NCBI GenBank assembly: GCA_017530275.1
Contig: JAFXMP010000098.1
Location: 1-11,250 of the forward strand
Source: Clostridia bacterium
GTDB lineage: Bacteria > Bacillota_A > Clostridia > Christensenellales > Aristaeellaceae
Reading direction: 5' to 3'
DNA: 11,250 bases
The first letter of the stretch is position 1. Every line of letters starts with the position of its first letter. The position numbers and the translations under genes were made by a program. This document shows, piece by piece, positions 6,220-11,250 of this stretch. Below the pieces are notes generated by a model. It made no database searches, had not been told where the DNA came from, and was given only the letters and a program-made list of their open reading frames with translations.

Positions 6220-6774
6220 ATGAAACTGAAAACGGGCTGGGCAATCGCCATCATGGTGATCCTGATTGCGGGCAGCGTGATATACGGCGCTTACCGCGGC
6301 TGGACCGACGAGCGGGCGCGTGTGGACGAAACCTACACGGGTCTGGAAAGTATGCTGCAGACCCGCATCGAATCGGCCTACAACGTGCTGGCGGTGGCAA
6401 AGCGCCATGTGCCGGAATCCGATGAAGCTTATCTCCGCGTGCAGAAGGATTTGTTCGGCCTGGAGGGAGGCAGCAATCCCGCGTGGAACGAGCTGGCCCA
6501 GCAGGCCGAGGCCAACGACGCCCTGACCAGGGACGCCGCCGCGCTGCTGGCCAATCTGTCCCAGCTGGACAGCGTGAAAAATGACGAGCGGGATTTGATG
6601 TACGTGACCAGCTATTTGCCCCAGATGCTGGCCCAAAGCGAAGAAAAAACCGCCGGCGCCGTTTACAATCAGGCGGCGGCGGAGTTCAACACCCGGATCA
6701 AAGGCACCTTCAGCGGGTGGGTAGCCCGGAATCTGCTGGGCTTCAAGCTCGCGAAAGAATTCATCGCGAAGTAA
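6220..6774 (+). CDS. LemA-family membrane protein
   Basis: 184 residues. A single N-terminal membrane anchor (about residues 5-24) is followed by an all-helical extracytoplasmic or peripheral domain. Family features are the YNVLAVAKRHV-like first helix, a YNQAAAEFNTRI helix near residues 148-159 and the closing LLGFKLAKEFIA, the counterpart of the LLGFKP-type ending of LemA proteins. LemA function is not settled. The family is often linked to TPM-domain genes, as here, where the next gene follows after 15 bases. The start at ATG 6220 uses AAGGGGG (6202-6208). An upstream ATG at 6212 runs into a stop after three codons. Co-transcription with telA and the TPM gene is likely. Confidence 0.85.
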   Translation: MKLKTGWAIAIMVILIAGSVIYGAYRGWTDERARVDETYTGLESMLQTRIESAYNVLAVAKRHVPESDEAYLRVQKDLFGLEGGSNPAWNELAQQAEANDALTRDAAALLANLSQLDSVKNDERDLMYVTSYLPQMLAQSEEKTAGAVYNQAAAEFNTRIKGTFSGWVARNLLGFKLAKEFIAK

Positions 6775-6789
6775 GGAAGGAGGAGGAAA

Positions 6790-7545
6790 ATGAACAGCCT
6801 GTTTACGAAAGTGAGCGCGCTGACGCTGGCGCTCATCCTATGCTGGGGAACGGTTTCCTTAGCGCAAGCTGAAACGGAATATCCTCCCCGCCCTTCCGGC
6901 ACGGTGTCTGACTTGGCCGGAGTGCTGGGCGAACAGGCCATTCAGGACCTGAAAACCCTGAACGAGCGTTTGCTCGACGCGGCAGGCGGCAGGCTTTATG
7001 TGCTCACCCGCCATTTCTTGGGCGGGGCTAACGCCCAAAGCTACGCCGACAAGGTGTTTGAAGTTTGGGGCCTGGAAGACTGCGACGCGCTGCTGCTGAT
7101 GGTCATCGGCGAAGAAACCTATGCTCTTTCCTTAGGCGCGGCCGCGAAAAAAGCGGTGCCTGGCGATATCCAGACCAGCCTGCTGGCCAGCCACTTCCGC
7201 GGCAATTATTTGGACCGCCAGTATGACAAAGCCATGGCCGATCTATCCGTGAACTTGGGTCAAACCCTGGCGAAAGCTTTCGGGGATACGCTGGACACCG
7301 CCGGGCTCTTCGGTGTAACGGCCGTCCAGTCCACCCCCCAGCCCCAAACCGTGGACGATTACTGGTACGGCATGTTTGCCCGGGACGATTATGACGCCCG
7401 GGAAAGCGACGACGAAACCTACTGGGAGGATTGGCAGCGGCAATGGCGTTCCGAAGAATCCTCCATCAACTGGCGCAGCGTAATCATTTGGGCCCTGGTG
7501 ATCTATTTCCTGTTCTTCCGCAGGAAGAGGAGGGGACGGAGGTAA
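6790..7545 (+). CDS. TPM-domain (YgcG-like) secreted membrane-anchored protein
   Basis: 251 residues. There is an N-terminal signal peptide with a likely cut after AQA (residues 25-27). A TPM domain (TLP18.3/Psb32/MOLO-1 fold) spans about 36-160, opening with SGTVSDLAGVLGEQAIQDLKTL and containing GRLYVLTRHFLGG and a CDALLLMVIGEETYALSLG strand pair. An acidic, Trp/Tyr-rich linker (about 185-225) precedes a C-terminal membrane span (about 230-243) ending in an Arg/Lys-rich tail. The topology is domain outside, basic tail inside. TPM proteins have been linked to phosphatase-like or structural envelope roles, but no function is proven for this type. RBS AGGAGGAGG precedes ATG 6790. It is commonly paired with LemA, as here. 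Confidence 0.87.
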   Translation: MNSLFTKVSALTLALILCWGTVSLAQAETEYPPRPSGTVSDLAGVLGEQAIQDLKTLNERLLDAAGGRLYVLTRHFLGGANAQSYADKVFEVWGLEDCDALLLMVIGEETYALSLGAAAKKAVPGDIQTSLLASHFRGNYLDRQYDKAMADLSVNLGQTLAKAFGDTLDTAGLFGVTAVQSTPQPQTVDDYWYGMFARDDYDARESDDETYWEDWQRQWRSEESSINWRSVIIWALVIYFLFFRRKRRGRR

Positions 7546-7551
7546 AACCCT

Positions 7552-8742
7552 ATGCGCCTATGCATGATTTCCCTGGATGCAGTGGCGAAACCGGACGCGG
7601 ACAGGCTCTTGAGCCTGCCCGCTCTTTCTGCGCTTGCGGGGGAAGGCGTTTTCTGCGATAACGTAAAAACTGTTTATCCCACGCTCACTTATCCCATCCA
7701 TACCAGCCTGCTTACGGGCTGCTATCCGGAAACCCACGGCATCGGGCACAATCAGCCCTTCCAGCCGGACACGGCCCCTGAAATGCGGGCCTGGTACTGG
7801 CGCATCGGGGACATCAAAGTGAAGACCCTGCATCAGGCCGCCAAGGAAAAGGGCATGGATATCGCCTCCATCCTGTGGCCTGTGACAGGAAAGAATCCTT
7901 ACGCTCGCCGCTGTTTCCCGGAGGTGCTGCCCCTGCCGGGGGAAAGCGCCGTGGTAAAAATGCTGCAATACGCATCCCCCGTGTGGATTCTGCGGATGGA
8001 AGCGCTGTACGGCAAAACCCGGAAAAGCATCAAACAGCCCGATCTGGACGATTACGCCGCCCTGCTGTGCGAAAAGCTGTACGAAAGCAGCCGCCCGCCT
8101 GAAGCGCTCACCGTGCATTTGGTGGACTGCGACGCTATGCGCCACAAATACGGCGTTGACAGCCCGGAAGCCCGCGCCGCCATGGAACGGCTGGACGCGA
8201 GGGTGGGCCGTATTGTAAAGGCCATTGAAAAAGCTGGCCTCATGGGCGAAACCCTGTTCTGCGTGGTCAGCGACCATGGGCAGCAGGACGCGCCTAAGGG
8301 GATTTTATTGGACAGGGAATTGCAAGCCGCATGCGGCGCGCGGGCCCAAAGCCTGGGTATGGGAGCGTATATCTTCGGCTCGGATTTGGACAAGGCACGG
8401 CAGGTATTGGAAGCAAATCGGGAAGCCTGGGGCGTCGGACGTATTTTCGGAGAACAGGAATTGCGCGCCCTGCGTGCTCCAGCAGACGTGCATTTGGCTG
8501 TTGACGCCCTGCCGCTGCATTGCTTCATCGACAAGCCGGAAGAAACCCGCGGAGAGCATGGCTTTTCCTTGGACTGCCCTCAGGCCCACACCCTGCTGTG
8601 GCTGAAAGGCCCCGGCATTAAACGCGGCCAGCGTCTTTCGGAAGCTAACCTTGTGGATATCGCGCCCACCTTGGCCAAGGCGCTGAATCTTTCCCTGCCC
8701 CAGGCGGAAGGAAAGATCCTGAACGCGGTATTTGGCCGGTAA
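7552..8742 (+). CDS. NPP-type alkaline phosphatase superfamily phosphodiesterase
   Basis: 396 residues. The fold is that of type I phosphodiesterase/nucleotide pyrophosphatases, two-metal enzymes that split phosphodiester or pyrophosphate bonds through a Thr nucleophile. All expected residues are visible: D9 in ISLDA, nucleophile T46 in PTLTYPIHTS followed by LLTGCYPETHGI, D194-x3-H198, D241-H242 in VSDHG, and H336 in RGEHGFS. There is no signal peptide, so it is probably cytosolic, unlike many secreted family members. The substrate is unknown. The start is ATG 7552, with GGAGGT (7538-7543) overlapping the stop codon of the TPM gene, so translation is closely coupled. A second family member, seen only as its C-terminus, lies at 1-171 with about 77% identity over 56 residues. 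Confidence 0.92.
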   Translation: MRLCMISLDAVAKPDADRLLSLPALSALAGEGVFCDNVKTVYPTLTYPIHTSLLTGCYPETHGIGHNQPFQPDTAPEMRAWYWRIGDIKVKTLHQAAKEKGMDIASILWPVTGKNPYARRCFPEVLPLPGESAVVKMLQYASPVWILRMEALYGKTRKSIKQPDLDDYAALLCEKLYESSRPPEALTVHLVDCDAMRHKYGVDSPEARAAMERLDARVGRIVKAIEKAGLMGETLFCVVSDHGQQDAPKGILLDRELQAACGARAQSLGMGAYIFGSDLDKARQVLEANREAWGVGRIFGEQELRALRAPADVHLAVDALPLHCFIDKPEETRGEHGFSLDCPQAHTLLWLKGPGIKRGQRLSEANLVDIAPTLAKALNLSLPQAEGKILNAVFGR

Positions 8743-8766
8743 ATCAACTCATATCAGGAGGTCGCC

Positions 8767-9645
8767 ATGGAAAACGACGAGGCTCACCGCATCGAAAAAA
8801 CGGCCGCCGTGACGTATTTTCATCATTCCGGGTTTACGGTGGAGGTGCTGGATACCCTGCTGGTATTCGATTATTGGCGGGGAGAGCATGGGGAACTGTC
8901 GAAAAAGGCGCAGCTTACGGACCGGGACCTGGAAGGCTACAAGCGGGTGCTGGTGTTCGTATCCCACGATCATGAGGATCATTTTGACGAAATCATTTAT
9001 TCCTGGGATCATCAGCGCCTGCCCATCACCTACATCGTATCCGACGATCTGCCCATTGGGAAGCGCGGCAAGCGGGTGAAGCCCGGCGATACGCTGGATG
9101 TGGGCGACGTGAAGATTCGCGTGTTCGATTCCACGGACAAGGGCGTATCTTTTTACGTATCGCTGTACGGCCTGCACGTGTTCCATGCCGGGGACCTGAA
9201 CCTGTGGCATTGGCGGGAGGAAAGCACCCTGCGGGAAATCGCCCAGGCGGAAAAAGATTTTTACGCCGCCATGGGTCCCATTGAGCATCTGCCCATGGAT
9301 ATCGCCATGTTCCCCGTGGACCCCCGCATGGGTGGGTTGTATGAAGCGGGGGCCAATTATTTCGTCATGGCCGTGAAACCCCGCCTTTTCCTGCCCATGC
9401 ATTGGCAGGGCCGGGCGGAGGTGGCCCAAAGCTTTGCCCGCAAAGGCCGCACCAAATATACCGAGGTATTGGCCCTGACCCGTCCCCGTGAGCGGGCGGA
9501 CCTTACCTTCGGGGATCAGGAACTGCATATCCACATTTCCGCTCCTCTTCCCGAAACCGACCGCCTGAAAGACGGCGATGTGAAGCTGGACGCTTTTTCC
9601 GCCAACGACCCCTTCGCCGATACCGATCTGCCGGTGCGCCTGTGA
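8767..9645 (+). CDS. MBL-fold metallo-hydrolase (UlaG-like branch)
   Basis: 292 residues of the metallo-beta-lactamase fold. The metal motif HxHxDH is intact as H67-D-H69-E-D71-H72, followed by H140/D143 in FHAGDLN and H212 in PMHWQG, so a dinuclear centre is expected. The N-terminal part (TYFHHSGFTVEVLDTLLVFDYW) resembles the substrate-shielding first strands of UlaG-like or YtkL-like cytosolic hydrolases. No signal peptide is present. The reaction cannot be assigned from sequence. It follows the phosphodiesterase by 24 bases with AGGAGGT (8756-8762) four bases before the ATG, so it probably belongs to the same transcript and may act on related phosphorylated or lactone-type substrates (inference). 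No terminator is obvious after it. Confidence 0.88.
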   Translation: MENDEAHRIEKTAAVTYFHHSGFTVEVLDTLLVFDYWRGEHGELSKKAQLTDRDLEGYKRVLVFVSHDHEDHFDEIIYSWDHQRLPITYIVSDDLPIGKRGKRVKPGDTLDVGDVKIRVFDSTDKGVSFYVSLYGLHVFHAGDLNLWHWREESTLREIAQAEKDFYAAMGPIEHLPMDIAMFPVDPRMGGLYEAGANYFVMAVKPRLFLPMHWQGRAEVAQSFARKGRTKYTEVLALTRPRERADLTFGDQELHIHISAPLPETDRLKDGDVKLDAFSANDPFADTDLPVRL

Positions 9646-9782
9646 GCATATTCGTGATTTTTGATTGCATCGAACAGATCATTGTAAATGAGGGCAGGAG
9701 ATTTGATATAAAATGGCTGATGAACGGATGGATCCACCCCAAATAGAACAGAAGAGGCACATGATCCAAATTTCAAATTGGG

Positions 9783-9811
9783 TTGACTTTTTCGCTCAGT
9801 CCATATATAAT
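9783..9811 (+). promoter_or_regulatory. SigA-type promoter of the AAA ATPase gene
   Basis: TTGACT (9783-9788), a 17-base spacer and the consensus TATAAT (9806-9811). The expected start is near 9818, inside the palindrome at 9812-9842. It separates the ATPase from the preceding run of genes. Confidence 0.85.
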
Positions 9812-9842
9812 GACTATATTGGAATCAGATTCTAAATTAGTC
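9812..9842. promoter_or_regulatory. Operator-like palindrome over the transcription start
   Basis: A 31-base dyad: GACTA (9812-9816) and GAATC (9822-9826), centred on A9827, mirrored by GATTC (9828-9832) and TAGTC (9838-9842). The spacer bases between these blocks are partly symmetric too. It starts right after the -10 box and ends right before the ribosome binding site AGGAGG (9843-9848). Its size and position fit a repressor operator, or a 5' mRNA hairpin masking the binding site. The regulator is unknown. Confidence 0.65.
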
Positions 9843-9855
9843 AGGAGGAGCAGCC

Positions 9856-11115
9856 GTGTATATCAAAAGAGCTATGGAGGACGTCATCCTGCAAGCCGAT
9901 AAAACGTTCAAAGCAACGCTGATTACCGGCGCGCGCCAGACCGGCAAATCCACCGTGCTTCAGGCGCTGTTTCCTGACAGAAGAAGCATCACATTTGACG
10001 ACGCCTTTCTGGAAGAACAGGCCAAGAAGAACCCTGACATGTTTTTACAGCTTAATCAGCCGCCCATTACAATGGATGAGATACAATATGTGCCTGAACT
10101 GTTCCGACAGATCAAGATAGTCTGCGATGCATCGAACGAAAAAGGACTGTTTACACTGTCTGGGTCACAACCTTTGCTATTGATGAAAAATGCGTCTGAA
10201 TCCCTTTCCGGCAGGGTATGCGTATTGGAAATGCTGGCCCTTTCTCTCCGAGAAATTCAGGGCGACCCTTTTTCAGCGCCTTTCCTTCCCACGATGCAAT
10301 ATATTCTTGATCGGCAAAAAACAGTCAGGAAACCGGAGAATATCTGGGAAATCATTCACCGTGGGAGTTATCCTGAATTGTATCAGACCCCGGGAATGGA
10401 TTGGCAGGCGTTTTACAGCAGTTATGTGAAAACCTATCTGGAACGGGATGTACGCAGTCTCTCCGCCGTGCAGGACTTGGATTCCTTCCGCCGATTTATG
10501 GTGGCTGTGGCGGCGCGCACAGGGCAGATGCTGAATTATTCGAACATTGCCGACGAGATTTCCAGGGATGTTGGCACCGTTAAAAACTGGATGTCCATTC
10601 TGGAGGCTTCCGGGATCGTGTATCTGCTGGAGCCCTATACCCCCGCCGTTCTCAAGCGTGCCATCAAAACGCCCAAGGTCTATTTCCGGGATACCGGTCT
10701 CGCCTCTTATCTGACCCGGTGGCTGACGAATGAAACGCTGGCTTTCGGCGCGATGAACGGAGCCATGTTTGAAACGTTCGTGGTATCGGAAATTTTGAAA
10801 TCCTACGCCAACCGAAATATTGATTACAGATATTGCGTTTCCTATTATCGCGGTAAAGACAAGACGAAAAAGAAGGAAAGCGGTGATACCGTCGAGACGG
10901 AAAGCGAGATCGACCTGATTATCGAGGAGAATGGCATTCTCTATCCCATCGAAATCAAGACCAATGCTTCTGAATCCGCGTCCGCTGTCAGCGCTTTCAC
11001 CATCCTGGATAAAGTACCGGAAAAAAGGCGCGGAACTGGTGCGGTGATCAATATGTGTCCACAGCCTGGGCGGCTAAGGGAAAATGTGCTGGAAATTCCG
11101 GTCTGGTATATTTAG
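9856..11115 (+). CDS. AAA_14/DUF4143-family ATP-binding protein
   Basis: 419 residues, GTG start at 9856 behind AGGAGG (seven-base spacer). The N-terminal AAA ATPase domain has Walker A GARQTGKST (25-33), Walker B ITMDEIQ with D74/E75, a sensor-like SGSQ (102-105) and SLSGR with R120. The middle region (about 195-260) looks like the helical linker with a winged-helix-like segment. The C-terminal DUF4143 domain ends in a PD-(D/E)XK-like pattern: E351-x-D353, then E366-I-K368 (PIEIK). The ending IPVWYI is typical for the family, so the gene looks full length although an insertion sequence begins at its stop codon. Family members are widespread in gut bacteria and archaea, often in multiple copies, with no settled function. 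Base composition looks less GC-rich than in neighbouring genes, which suggests transfer (by eye). Confidence 0.92.
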   Translation: MYIKRAMEDVILQADKTFKATLITGARQTGKSTVLQALFPDRRSITFDDAFLEEQAKKNPDMFLQLNQPPITMDEIQYVPELFRQIKIVCDASNEKGLFTLSGSQPLLLMKNASESLSGRVCVLEMLALSLREIQGDPFSAPFLPTMQYILDRQKTVRKPENIWEIIHRGSYPELYQTPGMDWQAFYSSYVKTYLERDVRSLSAVQDLDSFRRFMVAVAARTGQMLNYSNIADEISRDVGTVKNWMSILEASGIVYLLEPYTPAVLKRAIKTPKVYFRDTGLASYLTRWLTNETLAFGAMNGAMFETFVVSEILKSYANRNIDYRYCVSYYRGKDKTKKKESGDTVETESEIDLIIEENGILYPIEIKTNASESASAVSAFTILDKVPEKRRGTGAVINMCPQPGRLRENVLEIPVWYI

Positions 11116-11250
11116 AGTGTGTTTCTAAAAGTATACCCGCCTGCATTATGCAAGCAGTATGCGAATACAAGCCAGATGGACAAAGGCCAGGAAACGGTCA
11201 GCGAGCTTATCATAGCGGGTAGCGACGCGGCGAAACTCCTTCAGCTTTAA
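11115..11250 (-). mobile_element. IS5-family insertion sequence, one end only
   Basis: This edge of the window holds one end of an insertion sequence: the terminal region GAGTGTGTTTCTAAAAG from about 11115, then the 3' end of a minus-strand transposase gene. The presumed terminal repeat begins at or just after the last base of the ATPase stop codon. The other end, and hence the target duplication, lies outside the window. The exact boundary is an estimate. Confidence 0.75.
11146..11250 (-). CDS. IS5-family transposase, C-terminal fragment (cut by window edge)
   Basis: On the minus strand 34 residues end in a TAA stop (plus-strand 11146-11148). They read through KEFRRVATRYDKLADRFLAF and then VHLACIRILLA, the well-known C-terminal signature of IS5-family (IS427-like group) DDE transposases: ATRYDK followed by a short hydrophobic tail. 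The catalytic DDE residues lie outside the window apart from this terminal part. The frame is intact as far as visible. Confidence 0.88.
   Translation of the reverse strand, partial: LKLKEFRRVATRYDKLADRFLAFVHLACIRILLA

Noticed and set aside
9713..9835. A 40-codon ORF (ATG 9713 to TAA 9833-9835) with AGGAG about a dozen bases upstream
   Set aside because: It overlaps the clear promoter and palindrome of the ATPase gene, has a loosely spaced binding site and no recognisable family. It is probably chance, though a leader peptide cannot be excluded.

Overview
The window looks like chromosomal DNA from a GC-rich member of the Firmicutes, probably a clostridial gut-type lineage. This is inferred from strong GGAGG-type ribosome binding sites, SigA-like promoters, a perfect CIRCE operator, the xpaC-telA gene pair known from Bacillus, and the family flavour of the proteins. 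All genes lie on the plus strand except a transposase fragment at the right edge.

Layout: (1) 1-171 is the 3' end of an NPP-type phosphodiesterase gene whose paralogue lies complete at 7552-8742. (2) 172-498 holds a hairpin element made of heptamers (copy 1), a CIRCE operator and a strong promoter, followed by htpG (499-2358). (3) 2359-2828 has no gene. It is filled almost edge to edge by a large, highly structured inverted-repeat element with a four-way (cloverleaf) core, then the promoter of mrp (2829-3650, Fe-S carrier ATPase), which ends in a clear intrinsic terminator. (4) 3651-4092 carries the second heptamer hairpin and two candidate promoters. (5) 4093-9645 is a same-strand run of six genes: xpaC, telA (with a third heptamer hairpin between them), lemA-like, TPM-domain protein, NPP-type phosphodiesterase and an MBL-fold hydrolase. 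(6) 9646-11115 is a separately promoted AAA/DUF4143 ATPase with an operator-like palindrome over its start site. (7) An IS5-family element begins at the ATPase stop codon and runs off the window.

How the parts fit: htpG and mrp are housekeeping genes (chaperone; Fe-S cluster handling), with htpG apparently under HrcA control. The xpaC-telA-lemA-TPM run suggests an envelope or toxic-anion stress locus: three of the four proteins carry predicted membrane segments, and TelA is a soluble helical partner. The phosphodiesterase and MBL hydrolase genes follow with gaps of 6 and 24 bases and probably share transcription, but their substrates cannot be read from sequence. The ATPase plus IS at the right end looks like accessory DNA.

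The least ordinary content is non-coding: the cloverleaf-cored element at 2366-2756 and the three heptamer hairpins, whose two arms match within each copy better than between copies.
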